DNA of 64,000 nt from positions 124,001 to 188,000 of the forward strand of contig NZ_SZVW01000004.1 of the NCBI RefSeq assembly GCF_007655005.1. The letters run 5' to 3'. Origin of the DNA: Streptomyces tibetensis. GTDB taxonomy: Bacteria; Actinomycetota; Actinomycetes; Streptomycetales; Streptomycetaceae. This document shows, in pieces, positions 1 through 8,475 of this stretch. Below the pieces are notes generated by a model. The model did no database searches and was not told where the DNA came from. It worked only from the letters and a program-made list of their open reading frames with translations. How positions within the stretch are numbered: position 1 is the first letter of the stretch; each line of letters opens with the position of its first letter. The translations under genes and the position numbers were made by a program.

Positions 1-525
1 CAGCGCCGCGACGGGGGTGAGCGCGAGCACGGCGCCCGCGATCAGACCGGCCGCGGGGCTGAACCGGCGGCGCACGGCCGCGTACACGACGGCCACCGTG
101 CCGACGCCCATGAGGACTTCGGGCGCGAGGATCGCCCACGAGCTGAGCCCGAAGAGCCGCACGGACAGAGCCATGGGCCACAGGGCGGCCGGCGGCTTGT
201 CGACGGTGATGGCGTTCGCGGCGTCGAGCGAGCCGAAGAAGAACGCCTTCCAGGACTGGCTGCCGGCCTGCACGGCCGCGGAGTAGAAGGAGTTGGCGTA
301 GCCGGAGGCGCTCAGGTTGTACAGGTAGAGCACGGCCGTCGCCAGCAGCAGGGCGAGGAAGGCCGGACGGGCCCAGCGGGGGTCCTCGGGGCGGCCGCGC
401 CACAGCCGCTGTGGGAAGGGCCGGTGCGGGGCACCGGCGTGCGGAGCCGGTGCGGGTTCCGGACGCGTCCGGGTGCCGGGACCCGTGCCTGCGCCGGTGA
501 TCTGCTGGTCGAAGTGGACGGTCAT
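1..525 (-). CDS. GT39-family (ArnT/PMT-like) membrane glycosyltransferase, C-terminus beyond window
   Basis: Reading the minus strand from ATG at 525 gives an open frame running off the left edge. After a roughly 45-residue Pro-rich cytoplasmic leader there is a first membrane helix, then text such as FYSAAVQAGSQSWKAFFFGS and VDKPPAALW, the periplasmic-loop signature of actinobacterial family 39 glycosyltransferases that use polyprenyl-phosphate sugars. About 175 residues are visible of a protein normally 450-700 long. Its start overlaps the stop of the upstream GT2 gene by four bases (ATGA), so the two are translationally coupled. Likely role (inference): transfer of a lipid-linked sugar to a cell-envelope acceptor. 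The acceptor is unknown. Confidence 0.85.
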   Translation of the reverse strand, partial: MTVHFDQQITGAGTGPGTRTRPEPAPAPHAGAPHRPFPQRLWRGRPEDPRWARPAFLALLLATAVLYLYNLSASGYANSFYSAAVQAGSQSWKAFFFGSLDAANAITVDKPPAALWPMALSVRLFGLSSWAILAPEVLMGVGTVAVVYAAVRRRFSPAAGLIAGAVLALTPVAAL

Positions 526-1898
526 CGCGAGTCCCTCGCATCGGTGTCGTGCGGGCGCACCGGCAGCAACCGCACGGTGGTGTCCCGCCAGGAGTCCGCG
601 ACGTCACCGGCGCGGAACGGGGTGGTGACGTACGAGGCGACGGGCGTCGGGTCGTCCTCGCGCCGGTCGGGGAAGAGCCACGCCCGGAAGAGCAGGAAGC
701 GCAGCACGGTCGCCGCGAGGTTGGCCGCGATGAGGACGGCCAGTTCGGTGGAGTGCGCGGGCTCGGAGGTCGCCGCGTTCAGCGCCGCGAGCGAGCCGCT
801 GGTCAGGGCGAGTCCGATCCCGAAGACGACCAGGCCCTGCGCCTGGTGCCGTACGGCCCCGCCGCGCCCGCGCACCCCGAAGGTGAGCCGCCGGTTGGCC
901 GCGGTGTTGGCGACCGCCGAAACCAGCAGGGCGAGGGCGTTGGCGATCTGGGAGCCGGTGACGACCCGGAAGCCGCTGTAGAGCAGCAGATAGAAGAGCG
1001 TGGACAGGGCGCCGACCACGCAGAACCCGACGAGCTGGCGGGCCAGTCCCCTCGGCACGTCCACGAGGTCACGGTCGCGCGGGTCGTCGCCGAACGGCCG
1101 GGCGATCCGGTCCAGCGGCAGCGAGCCGGTGGCCAGGGCCCTGCCGACCCGCCACACGCCTTTGAGGTCGTCGGTCGCGGTCCTGACGATGTGCACGGTC
1201 GAGTCGGGGTCGTCGACCCAGTCGACCGGCACCTCGTGGATCCTGAGCCCCGCCCGCTCGGCGAGCACCAGCATCTCGGTGTCGAAGAACCAGCCGGTGT
1301 CCTCGACGAGCGGCAGCAGCACCTGTGCCACGTCCCGGCGGATCGCCTTGAAGCCGCACTGGGCGTCCGAGAACCGCGCCTGGAGCGAGCCGCGCAGGAT
1401 GAGGTTGTAGGCCCGGCTGATGAACTCCCGCTTGGGCCCGCGCACCACCCGTGAACTGCGGGCCAGCCGGGAGCCGATCGCGAGGTCCGAATGGCCGGAG
1501 ATCAGCGGCGCCACCAGCGGCAGCAGGGCGTTGAGGTCGGTGGACAGATCCACGTCCATGTAGGCGAGGACCGGGGCGTCCGAGGCCGACCAGACGGCCC
1601 GCAGCGCCCGGCCCCGCCCCTTCTGCTCCAGGCGGAAGGTGGTGACCTCGGGAATCTCCGCCGCCAGCCTTCCGGCCACCTCCGGGGTGGTGTCCGTGGA
1701 GGCGTTGTCCGCGATCGTGATGCGGAACGCGTACGGGAACGTCCGGTCGAGATGCTCGTGCAGTCTGCGGACGCACGGCTGGAGGTCCTTCTCCTCGTTG
1801 TAGACGGGGATCACTACGTCCAGGACAGGCGTACCGGCTGGTGCGGCCGGGAGGTGCTCCCGCGCCGGCAGGGTGCCGGGAGAAGAATCGGTTCGCAT
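522..1898 (-). CDS. GT2 glycosyltransferase fused to a GtrA-like membrane domain
   Basis: 458 residues from ATG 1898. The open frame extends upstream, but homologous text begins at MRTDSSPG. The N-terminal half is a dolichyl-phosphate-mannose-synthase-like GT2 domain: VVIPVYNEEKDLQPCV near residue 25, then a DVDLSTD metal-binding motif and the conserved DAQCGFKAI segment. The C-terminal half (from about residue 300, ARQLVGFCVVGALSTLFYLL) is a four-helix GtrA domain, a presumed polyprenyl-phosphate-sugar flippase. It thus probably makes and presents a lipid-linked sugar for the GT39 enzyme that follows with an ATGA overlap. It starts 15 bases after the sensor kinase gene, so it belongs to the same operon. 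Confidence 0.88.
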   Translation of the reverse strand: MRTDSSPGTLPAREHLPAAPAGTPVLDVVIPVYNEEKDLQPCVRRLHEHLDRTFPYAFRITIADNASTDTTPEVAGRLAAEIPEVTTFRLEQKGRGRALRAVWSASDAPVLAYMDVDLSTDLNALLPLVAPLISGHSDLAIGSRLARSSRVVRGPKREFISRAYNLILRGSLQARFSDAQCGFKAIRRDVAQVLLPLVEDTGWFFDTEMLVLAERAGLRIHEVPVDWVDDPDSTVHIVRTATDDLKGVWRVGRALATGSLPLDRIARPFGDDPRDRDLVDVPRGLARQLVGFCVVGALSTLFYLLLYSGFRVVTGSQIANALALLVSAVANTAANRRLTFGVRGRGGAVRHQAQGLVVFGIGLALTSGSLAALNAATSEPAHSTELAVLIAANLAATVLRFLLFRAWLFPDRREDDPTPVASYVTTPFRAGDVADSWRDTTVRLLPVRPHDTDARDSR

Positions 1899-1912
1899 GG
1901 AACCGACTTTCG

Positions 1913-3592
1913 TCAGGCGCCCTGTCGTGCCGGTGTGGTGACGCTGTGGCGTGCCTGTGAGTGCTGTTGCCGGCTCATGTCCGGCTGCGGCTGCGCCGGG
2001 AGCACCTGTCGCCGGCTCATGTCCGGCTGCCCCTGCGCCGGGAGCGCGGGCAGGTGCAGCGTGAAGACGGTCCGCCCGGGCACGCTGTCGACGGTCACGG
2101 CACCGCCGTGCGCGGTCGCCACGGCCTGCACGATGGCCAGGCCCAGGCCGGTCGAGCCGTGGGTGCGGGATCGCGCGGAGTCGCCGCGCGCGAACCGTTC
2201 GAAGACGTGCGGAAGCAACTCGGCCGGAATGCCCTGCCCGTCGTCCTCGACGTCCACGCACAGCCAGGGTCCGCGCCGCTGGACGCGGGCGGTGACGGTC
2301 GTACCGGGGGGCGTGTGGGTGCGCGCGTTGCCGAGCAGGTTGACGAGGACCTGCTGCAGCCGGGCCGCGTCCGCCGAGACGAGCGCGGGCTCGTCGGGCA
2401 GGTCGAGGCGCCAGTTGTGGTCCTGGCCGGCGGCACGGGCGTCGCTGATGGTGTCCACGACGAGTGGGACGAGGTCGGTCTGCTCGAACTGCAGGGGCCG
2501 GCCGGCGTCGAGCCGGGCGAGCAGCAGCAGATCCTCTACGAGCAGCGTCATGCGCCCGGCCTCGGACTCGATCCGCCCGAGCGCGTGCCGGGTGTCCGGC
2601 CCGACGTCCTCACGCCCGCGTCTGGTCAGTTCGGCGTATCCGCGGATGGAGGCGAGGGGGGTGCGCAGCTCGTGACTGGCGTCGGCGACGAACTGCCGGA
2701 CCCGCGTCTCGCTCTGCTGCCGTGCGTGCAGGGCGCCGTGGACGTGGTCGAGCATCCGGTTGAGCGCGGCGCCGACCCGGCCGACCTCGGTGTGCGGGTC
2801 GGTCTCGGAGTCGGGCACACGCTCGCTGAGGTTCACCTCGCCGGTGTGCAGGGGGAGTTCGGAGACCCGGGTGGCGGTGGCGGCGACTCGGCGGAGCGGG
2901 CGGGTGGCCACGCCGACGATGACCGTACCGGCGATGCCGGCGGCGACGAGGCCGGCAGCGGTGACGCTGATCTCGACCAGGACGAGAGTGTTGAGGGTGT
3001 CGGTGACGTCGGTGGTGGGCAGCGCGACGTAGTAGGCGCCGTTGGCCCCTTTGCGGTATTCCGCGCGGTACTCGCCCAGCCCGGAGATGGTGACCGTGTG
3101 TGCCTTGCCGTCCTTGGCGACGGCGTTCAGCTCGGTCATCTGCGTCTTGCTCAGCGTGTACGGCGCGGCCTGCGTGACGTCGTTGTCGTCCTTGGTGGGC
3201 TTGCTGACCATGCCCTCGGTGATCGCGCCGCTCCGGACCTTCGCGGCGATGGTGCCGATCATCTGCTGCGGCCCCTGCGTGACGAACTCCGAGAGATCGG
3301 GAACCTTGGGCACCCCCTTGTCCGGCCGGCCCGTGGGCTTCGGCCCGGGCTGTGCGCCGTCGGGCAGCTCGGGGCCGGCGCCCGCGGCGCGACCCACCAC
3401 CCCGCTGAGCGCGCTGTCCAGCTGCTCGTACAGGCGGGAGTGCATCGCGATCGTCGTCACCGTCCCGATGACGGCACACACGACGGCGATCAGCGCCAGG
3501 GCGGAGACCACGAGCCGCGTCCGCAGCGTGCGCGGCCGGCGCAGTCGCCCCTGTCTGTCCCCGTGGACCCGCAGCCGCCGTCGTCCGCTCAC
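1913..3592 (-). CDS. membrane sensor histidine kinase (HAMP, HisKA, HATPase)
   Basis: 559 residues from a GTG start overlapping the regulator's stop (GTGA). Helices near residues 25-50 and 200-230 bracket an extracytoplasmic sensor of about 150 residues. HAMP and the H-box FVADASHELRTPLASIRGYA follow, with N-box VLVNLLGNARTHTP, G1 DDGQGIP and G2 GSTGLGLAI, so every catalytic motif is intact. The Gln/Pro/Arg tail (QPDMSRRQ then QPDMSRQQ) is a short duplication of about 12 residues that looks dispensable. It pairs with the OmpR-type regulator. The downstream glycosyltransferases suggest control of envelope glycosylation, but the signal is not deducible. Confidence 0.9.
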   Translation of the reverse strand: MSGRRRLRVHGDRQGRLRRPRTLRTRLVVSALALIAVVCAVIGTVTTIAMHSRLYEQLDSALSGVVGRAAGAGPELPDGAQPGPKPTGRPDKGVPKVPDLSEFVTQGPQQMIGTIAAKVRSGAITEGMVSKPTKDDNDVTQAAPYTLSKTQMTELNAVAKDGKAHTVTISGLGEYRAEYRKGANGAYYVALPTTDVTDTLNTLVLVEISVTAAGLVAAGIAGTVIVGVATRPLRRVAATATRVSELPLHTGEVNLSERVPDSETDPHTEVGRVGAALNRMLDHVHGALHARQQSETRVRQFVADASHELRTPLASIRGYAELTRRGREDVGPDTRHALGRIESEAGRMTLLVEDLLLLARLDAGRPLQFEQTDLVPLVVDTISDARAAGQDHNWRLDLPDEPALVSADAARLQQVLVNLLGNARTHTPPGTTVTARVQRRGPWLCVDVEDDGQGIPAELLPHVFERFARGDSARSRTHGSTGLGLAIVQAVATAHGGAVTVDSVPGRTVFTLHLPALPAQGQPDMSRRQVLPAQPQPDMSRQQHSQARHSVTTPARQGA

Positions 3593-4329
3593 GACGCCGC
3601 GGGCTTGATCAGGTACCCGGCACCGCGCCGCGTGTGGATCATCGGCTCACGCCCGGCGTCGATCTTTCGCCGCAGATAGGAGATGTACAGCTCGACCACG
3701 TTGGCCTGGCCGCCGAAGTCGTACGACCACACGCGGTCGAGGATCTGCGCCTTGCTGAGCACCCGGCGCGGATTGCGCATCAGGAACCGCAGCAGCTCGA
3801 ACTCGGTGGCGGTGAGGTGGATGTTGTCGCCGGCCCGGGTCACCTCGTGGCTGTCCTCGTCGAGGGTGAGGTCGCCGACGACCAGCGTGGAGTCCGAGCG
3901 CCGGTCGGCGGCACCGGAGCGGCGTATCAGCCCCCGCAGCCGCGCGACGACCTCCTCCAGGCTGAACGGCTTGGTGACGTAGTCGTCCCCGCCGGCCGTC
4001 AGCCCGGCGATCCGGTCCTCGACGGCGTCCTTGGCGGTCAGGAACAGCACGGGCACGTCCGGCAGGTCCCGGCGCAGCCGCCCGAGGACGGCCAGCCCGT
4101 CCATGTCGGGCAGCATCATGTCGAGGACGACGGCGTCGGGCCGGAAGTCACGGGCGGCCTGGATCGCGCCCGTGCCGTCACCGGCGCTCCGGATCTGCCA
4201 CCCTTCGTAGCGCAGGGCCATGGACAGCAGCTCCGTGATCGACAGCTCGTCGTCCACCACAAGCACGCGGACGGGGCTCCCGTCCGGCCTGAGCAGTTCG
4301 GTGCGCCCCTGGGGCGAGGTCGTGGTCAT
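3589..4329 (-). CDS. OmpR/PhoB-family response regulator
   Basis: 246 residues. The receiver domain (about 19-132) has acidic pocket DD26-27, phospho-acceptor D70 in VVLDMMLPDMDG, a Thr in FLTAKDAVEDR and a Lys in YVTKPFS. The winged-helix DNA-binding domain (about 150-243) ends with the usual ELYISYLRRK and IHTRRGAGYLI. First gene of a four-gene minus-strand operon with kinase, GT2 and GT39. The start at 4329 lies just after a region with CTGAGAA/TTCTCAG repeats, a plausible autoregulatory site. TrcR/MprA-like by overall look, but paralogue assignment would need a tree. Confidence 0.93.
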   Translation of the reverse strand: MTTTSPQGRTELLRPDGSPVRVLVVDDELSITELLSMALRYEGWQIRSAGDGTGAIQAARDFRPDAVVLDMMLPDMDGLAVLGRLRRDLPDVPVLFLTAKDAVEDRIAGLTAGGDDYVTKPFSLEEVVARLRGLIRRSGAADRRSDSTLVVGDLTLDEDSHEVTRAGDNIHLTATEFELLRFLMRNPRRVLSKAQILDRVWSYDFGGQANVVELYISYLRRKIDAGREPMIHTRRGAGYLIKPAAS

Positions 4330-4351
4330 GTGAACACGATGTCGAGGGCCT

Positions 4352-4410
4352 CTGAGAACCCGCTTTCGTCAACCTGTGATTTCTCTGAGAAACGCACAGG
4401 CACTTCTCAG
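4352..4410 (-). promoter_or_regulatory. putative response-regulator operator repeats upstream of the two-component operon
   Basis: CTGAGAA occurs at 4352-4358 and 4385-4391, 33 bp (about three helical turns) apart, and its complement TTCTCAG at 4404-4410. The last two form an inverted repeat with a 12-bp spacer. All lie within 85 bp upstream of the regulator start. Spaced repeats are usual for OmpR-type binding. Autoregulation is inference. Confidence 0.5.
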
Positions 4411-4455
4411 GGGACTCCTGGGAAGCCCGACCGGTGCGGAACGGGCCGGGCTGGT

Positions 4456-5060
4456 AGTGAGGGCCGGGAGGCCCGGCCGGTTCAGAGTCCAGAACGGGCC
4501 GGGCGGGTCAGGGAACGCCCGCAGAGCCCGGCGGGGTCAGAGTCCAGAACAGGCCGCGCTGCTCAGGGAACGCCCGCAGAGCCCGGCGGGGTCAGAGTCC
4601 AGAACAGGCCGCGCTGCTCAGGGAACGCCCGCAGAGCCCGGCGGGTTCAGAGTCCAGAACAGGCCGAGCTGCTCAGGGAACGCCCGCAGAGCCCGGCCGG
4701 TTCAGAGTCCAGAACGGGCCGGGCTGGTCAGGGAACGCCCGCAGAGCCCGGCGGGTTCAGAGTCCAGAACAGGCCGAGCTGCTCCGGGGACGCCCGCAGA
4801 GCCCGGCGGGGTCAGAGTCCAGAACAGGCCGCGCTGCTCAGGGAACGCCCGCGGAGCCCGGCGGGTTCAGAGCTCAGAACAGGCCGAGCTGGTCAGGGAA
4901 CGCCCGCAGCGCCCGGCGGGTTCAGAGCTCAGAACAGGCCGAGCTGGTCAGGGAACGCCCGCAGCGCCCGGCGGGTTCAGAGCTCAGAACAGGCCGAGCT
5001 GCTCAGGGAACGCCCGCAGAGCCCGGCGGGTTCAGAGTTCAGAACAAGCCGTCCTGCATG
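4456..5060. repeat. 55-bp tandem repeat array, 11 units
   Basis: Units start at 4456, 4511, 4566, 4621, 4676, 4731, 4786, 4841, 4896, 4951 and 5006: exact 55-bp periodicity with 80-95 percent similarity by eye, the leftmost most diverged. Each unit contains GAACGCCCGC...GCGGGTTC, able to form a GC-rich stem, and the minus-strand text CTGTTCTGA. The last unit runs into the 3' end of the DUF2797 gene, whose final codons and stop read TTGTTCTGA, so each unit echoes that gene's C-terminus and stop. There are no unique spacers, hence not CRISPR. Confidence 0.95.
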
Positions 5061-5911
5061 CCCGCGACCTCCTTGGACTGCCTGATCGGCACGGTCACTT
5101 CACTCCCCGTGGCGGGCACCAGCCCCCACCCGGTCATCAACCGCGTGTCGAGCACCACGACCCCGGCACCGGTGGCCAGATGCAGATCGGGTCCCGCGGC
5201 CGCGACCAGCTCCCCGCCGACCGCACCCCCGGCGACGAGCTCGCGAACGTCCCCGGCGGCGACGGGCACCCCGGCGAGCCCGAACACCCCCACGTGGTCG
5301 ACGACCCGCAGTGGCTCCCGTACGAGCGACTCCGGCCACGCGGGGAGCGCGACCGCCCGCTGATACAGCTCGGCGACCTCACGGGCCCGGTCGGCGGCGG
5401 CCTCCGGCAGCGCGGCCCGCACGGCCCGCTTGTCGACGTACGGAATCCGGTCGGGCACCCGCAGGGCGGCCCTGAGCAGCTCCTCCGTACGCCGCGCGGC
5501 CATGAGCGGACCGACGCCGAGCCAGCTGAAACAGACGGCTCCCTGTTCGAGCAGCCGCGCGCTTCCCCGCTCCCGGGCCGTGATCCCGACCTTGACCATG
5601 CCGGGCCCGAACCACGCCAGGTACACGCGGTACGGCCGTGGATCGTCGGCGATGGTGTCCGCCGCCACCGAGTGCGCCCGGTCCAGCCGCGCACACTCCT
5701 CGCACCGCGCCCCCGTACTCCGCCCCGGCACGACCGCACCCAGCGGGCACGCATGCCCCCGAGCTCCCACGCAGCTGCGCACGCCCCCTTCCGCGACCTC
5801 GAAGGCCACGCGTTTCCCCCAGGTCAGCGCACTGCGCCGCCCGCCACCCCACACCAGCACGGGACCATCCGCCGACCACCGCAGCCCCGAGCACTTCCAT
5901 GCCTGTGCCAT
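5039..5911 (-). CDS. DUF2797 family protein
   Basis: 290 residues, the typical length of the family. The N-terminal third has four cysteines in C-x7-C...C-x2-C spacing (SCVGARGHAC, RCEEC) suited to zinc binding. The middle has YRVYLAWFGPGMVKVGIT, reminiscent of the GIY-YIG fold core. The C-terminal half carries the DUF2797 domain. Biochemical function is unknown to me. The gene stands alone. Its 3' end is the last unit of the 55-bp array, so the array appears to have grown from this terminus. The short C-terminus GLF-stop is repeated as CTG-TTC-TGA in the units. Confidence 0.85.
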   Translation of the reverse strand: MAQAWKCSGLRWSADGPVLVWGGGRRSALTWGKRVAFEVAEGGVRSCVGARGHACPLGAVVPGRSTGARCEECARLDRAHSVAADTIADDPRPYRVYLAWFGPGMVKVGITARERGSARLLEQGAVCFSWLGVGPLMAARRTEELLRAALRVPDRIPYVDKRAVRAALPEAAADRAREVAELYQRAVALPAWPESLVREPLRVVDHVGVFGLAGVPVAAGDVRELVAGGAVGGELVAAAGPDLHLATGAGVVVLDTRLMTGWGLVPATGSEVTVPIRQSKEVAGMQDGLF

Positions 5912-6023
5912 CTCTGCCGAGAGTAGGGGGCACCACTGACATCGGGCGGCTGACGAGGGCCGCCCGACGGGGACCGCCTGCGAGGCCCGCCTGAAGAGGA
6001 CCGCCTGAAGAGGACCGCCTGAC

Positions 6024-6095
6024 GGGGCCGCTTGACGAGGCCCGCCTCACGGGGCCGCTTGACGAGGCCCGCCTCACGGGGCCGCTTGACGGGGG
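6024..6095. repeat. short 27-bp direct repeats
   Basis: GGGGCCGCTTGACGAGGCCC plus seven further bases recurs exactly at 6024-6050 and 6051-6077, with a partial third copy from 6078. They fill the short gap between the DUF2797 start and the end of the HGxxPAAW-type gene. No function is apparent. Confidence 0.8.
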
Positions 6096-6115
6096 CCGCC
6101 TGATGAGGATCGGCC

Positions 6116-6526
6116 TCACTTCACGGAGTCGGTCCCCACCGCGGCGACGGTCTCCGGCTCACCCGTGCGCTGCACCGGCATGACCGGCTGCACCGCGCCC
6201 GCACCCGCCCCCGCACCAGCCGCACGCCGCCCGCGCCCGGCCAGCCGGCACCCCAGGCACTCCTCGTGCCCGCCCGGCGCCGCCGAGTCCCGCACGCGCC
6301 AGCCCCACTCGGCCCGGGACCGCACGCCCGGCCCCTTCCCCCACCCGGCAAGGTGCAGGGCCCAGGTGACGAGCAGACTCACGAGCCCGATCGCCAGCCC
6401 GCCGGCGATCAGCACACCGGAGACGGTGCACACCCCTAGCCCCGCCACACAGGCCCCGACCGAGGCGATGGCGAATCCGACCCATCCCGCGACCGTGTGC
6501 CCGTGGTCATACTGATGTGCACTCAC
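6116..6526 (-). CDS. HGxxPAAW-type small membrane protein
   Basis: 136 residues. The N-terminus HGHTVAGWVGFAIASVG matches the HGxxPAAWT-type motif of a widespread actinobacterial two-helix protein family, although the Pro is Val here. Two hydrophobic helices (about 14-34 and 38-60) are followed by a basic, Gly/Ala-rich cytoplasmic tail containing ECLGC. Function is not established for the family. It is divergent from the MarR gene, and the start codons lie less than 100 bp apart, so they may share a control region. Confidence 0.75.
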   Translation of the reverse strand: MSAHQYDHGHTVAGWVGFAIASVGACVAGLGVCTVSGVLIAGGLAIGLVSLLVTWALHLAGWGKGPGVRSRAEWGWRVRDSAAPGGHEECLGCRLAGRGRRAAGAGAGAGAVQPVMPVQRTGEPETVAAVGTDSVK

Positions 6527-6622
6527 GTGCCACTCCCTCGCACCCGAGGGTCCGACCCACGGAACCCCTCACCTGCTAAGACTTTTACCACCCAAACATC
6601 TCACGAACTAAGGGATCTGGGA

Positions 6623-7099
6623 ATGCACGCGAAGCCTCGTCCGGCCGCCACGCCGGAGCAGGCGCTGTCGGCCATGGACCAACTCATCGCGACTCACCTG
6701 GTCGGACAGCACGAGATCGCCCAACAGGTGGGCCTGAGTGTGACCGACCTCACCTGCTTCGCCTATGTCATCGAGGCCGGCGAGAACCTCCCCACGGCAG
6801 GCGACCTGGCGGCCCGCGTCCATGTCACCACCGGCGCGGTCACCGGCATCCTCAACCGCCTGGAGCGCGCCGGCTACATCACCCGCCGCCCCGACCCCAC
6901 GGACCGCCGCCGCATCCGCGTCGCGGCCCAGCCCGACGCGGTCGCCCGGGTCCGGGAGGTCTACGAGCCGTACTACGCACGCCTCACGCACCTCTTCGCG
7001 GACTACTCGCCGGACGAGATCGCGGTCCTGCACGACTGGTTCACCCGCGCCGGCACGCTCGCGGCGACCTACCTGGAAGAGCACTGCCGCCCGGACTGA
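6623..7099 (+). CDS. MarR-family transcriptional regulator
   Basis: 158 residues from ATG 6623, preceded by GGGATCTGGG. The open frame extends to 6497, but that part would overlap the divergent gene and lacks family similarity. The winged HTH spans about residues 25-115 with LSVTDLTCFAYV, AARVHVTTGAVTGILNRLER and the wing RPDPTDRRRIRV (Asp-Arg-Arg signature). The C-terminal helix supports dimerisation. Expected to repress nearby genes until a small ligand binds. The divergent membrane gene is the obvious target (inference). Confidence 0.88.
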   Translation: MHAKPRPAATPEQALSAMDQLIATHLVGQHEIAQQVGLSVTDLTCFAYVIEAGENLPTAGDLAARVHVTTGAVTGILNRLERAGYITRRPDPTDRRRIRVAAQPDAVARVREVYEPYYARLTHLFADYSPDEIAVLHDWFTRAGTLAATYLEEHCRPD

Positions 7100-7145
7100 A
7101 CCAACCCTCCGGCCGGGCACCTCACCGAAGGAACGCCCAAGGCAC

Positions 7146-7412
7146 CTACTTGGGCTGCCGCGAGTGCCGGCTCGACCGTCGGCGCACGGTGAAGACGCAG
7201 GCGAGCACGCCGAGGCCCCAGGCGATCAGGAGGGCACCCCACAGCGGCATGGTCACGATCGGCACGAGCAGGCGGATCTCGACGTCCGAGCGGTTCTCGA
7301 AGATGAAGATCAGGGCAACCGCACTGATCAGAACGAACGGCAGGAAGCGGCGGACACCGGGGCGGGAAAAGAACGGTGCGCGCGCCTTGTGGTCCCGGCT
7401 GGTCTGAGCCAT
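7146..7412 (-). CDS. LapA-domain (DUF1049-like) membrane protein
   Basis: 88 residues from ATG 7412, chosen because GGAGGAG lies six bases upstream. Two hydrophobic helices flank the conserved FENRSDVEIRLLVPIVTMPLW segment of LapA-type proteins (about residues 35-55). The C-terminus is basic (RRRSSRHSRQPK). Inner-membrane location. The role in Streptomyces is unknown. It stands alone between MarR and the SH3 protein, both on the plus strand. Confidence 0.78.
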   Translation of the reverse strand: MAQTSRDHKARAPFFSRPGVRRFLPFVLISAVALIFIFENRSDVEIRLLVPIVTMPLWGALLIAWGLGVLACVFTVRRRSSRHSRQPK

Positions 7413-7640
7413 GGAGTACTCCTCCATCACGTTGCCCCCGAACCCAGCGTCCCCTTGCCGGCCGGGGCGCGCCACCGACGCCCCCCGTCTTTGAAGATTG
7501 CACAAAGTCGCGGAGCGTGGGCGTCACCTCTGCAAAAGCGCCGACTACGCTCACCGCGTTGCGAGTTCGCTGGAACGAGCGACAACGAGCGGCGCGTCCA
7601 TACGGGGGTGCGCCTGTCACTGGCACAGGAGAAGGCAAGC

Positions 7641-7985
7641 ATGCGGCAAGGTTTGCTCCGCAACACGATCGCGACGACTGTCGCGGCGGTCGCACTGTTC
7701 GGCGGGGCGATGATCACCGCCCCGAGCGCCGGCGCGGTCACCAACCCGAAGTGCAATCTCGACGAACCGGACCAGACGTACTACAAGATCAAAACGAACA
7801 ACGTGAACCTGCGCAAGGGCCCCGCAACGAGCTACGGCTCCCTGGGGCAGCTGACCAAGGGGACCAAGTTCACGTACTACTGCACCAAGACGTACCCCAC
7901 TCCGGTCTGGTGGTACGGCAAGGTGACGTCCGGGGCCCACAAGGGCGTCACGGGATGGGTCCGCAGCGACTACGTCACCTACTGA
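7641..7985 (+). CDS. secreted SH3-domain protein
   Basis: 114 residues preceded by AGGAG. A Sec signal peptide of about 33 residues (MRQGLLRNTIATTVAAVALF, then an APSAGA-type cleavage region) precedes one bacterial SH3 domain (about 48-114) with NVNLRKGPATSYGSLGQL and GVTGWVRSDYV. Two cysteines could form a disulfide. Small single-SH3 exported proteins of this kind are frequent in Streptomyces and may bind peptidoglycan. No enzymatic domain is present. Confidence 0.88.
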   Translation: MRQGLLRNTIATTVAAVALFGGAMITAPSAGAVTNPKCNLDEPDQTYYKIKTNNVNLRKGPATSYGSLGQLTKGTKFTYYCTKTYPTPVWWYGKVTSGAHKGVTGWVRSDYVTY

Positions 7986-8120
7986 CAACCCCGACGCGGC
8001 GGCAACCCTCCGTCAGCGAAGGCGAGATCGCCCCGCCACCGCACGTGCGGAGCATGCACACGTCGGACGTGCCGTGGTCTACGGCCTGACGGGTTGCGGC
8101 GATCCCGCCTTCGAAGCAAG

Positions 8121-8162
8121 AGGCCAGAGGCCCTGCGGACTGCTCCGCAGGGCCTCTGGCCT
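8121..8162. terminator. hairpin beside the outermost att remnant
   Basis: An almost perfect inverted repeat with a 4-base loop (AGGCCAGAGGCCCTGCGGA, CTGC, then the complement). It resembles the hairpins at 13036 and 30524, always on the same side of a tRNA-Arg 3'-end copy, so it is probably the original terminator of that tRNA gene. Confidence 0.75.
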
Positions 8163-8164
8163 GC

Positions 8165-8208
8165 TGCGCACTCGGCAGAATTCGAGCCTGCGACCTTCTG
8201 ATCCGCAG
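8165..8208 (-). repeat. degenerate tRNA-Arg 3'-end copy (outer att relic)
   Basis: Aligns over 44 bp with 13077-13120 and 30564-30607, 39 of 44 bases identical by eye. It equals the tRNA-Arg(ACG) 3' end from the anticodon loop to the acceptor stem. The next bases, GGATCGGGC, are shared with the 13077 copy but not the 30564 copy, as expected for two left attachment sites. The mutations suggest it is the oldest copy. Confidence 0.8.
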
Positions 8209-8475
8209 GATCGGGCACCCTCTGGCAGGAGGGCCGACGGCTTCCTGCTCCGATCGCTCGTAGCAGCGATCGTGCGCGCACGTGTGCCGTCGTTGCCGTC
8301 AGAACTGCCGTCAACTTCGAACGGCTGGTCGCCGCAGCAACGGCGATCAGGACGGTTCCCTCAGGCCGCTCCGGCGCCCCGCCTCCGTCCGCCCACCAGG
8401 GGCGGACGGGTGCGACACGCTGGCCCGGGCGTGTCGGGGGGCGTGGTCCACGCGGGGTTCACGTCCGGATGTGCC
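8209..8475. other. non-coding left arm of the relic element
   Basis: No credible gene. It holds the arm-type repeats described separately, then a GC-rich stretch with no pattern I can interpret, before the 3' end of the BrkB-like gene. Confidence 0.6.
8285..8313. promoter_or_regulatory. putative integrase/Xis arm-type repeats, relic left end
   Basis: Three tandem TGCCGTC motifs (TGCCGTCGTTGCCGTCAGAA, then CTGCCGTCA) begin 77 bp inside the att relic. The same motif series recurs at 13198-13226 and 30491-30513. Repeats beside the core on the element side are the usual layout of tyrosine-recombinase arm sites. Confidence 0.6.

Noticed and set aside
4456..5060. 55-bp array as a CRISPR array
   Set aside because: The units are contiguous with no unique spacers, and no cas gene is near.
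4376..5926. 516-residue plus-strand frame through the 55-bp array
   Set aside because: The frame stays open because 55 bp cycles the three frames without stops in this strand; the translation is a repetitive artefact, and DUF2797 occupies the other strand.
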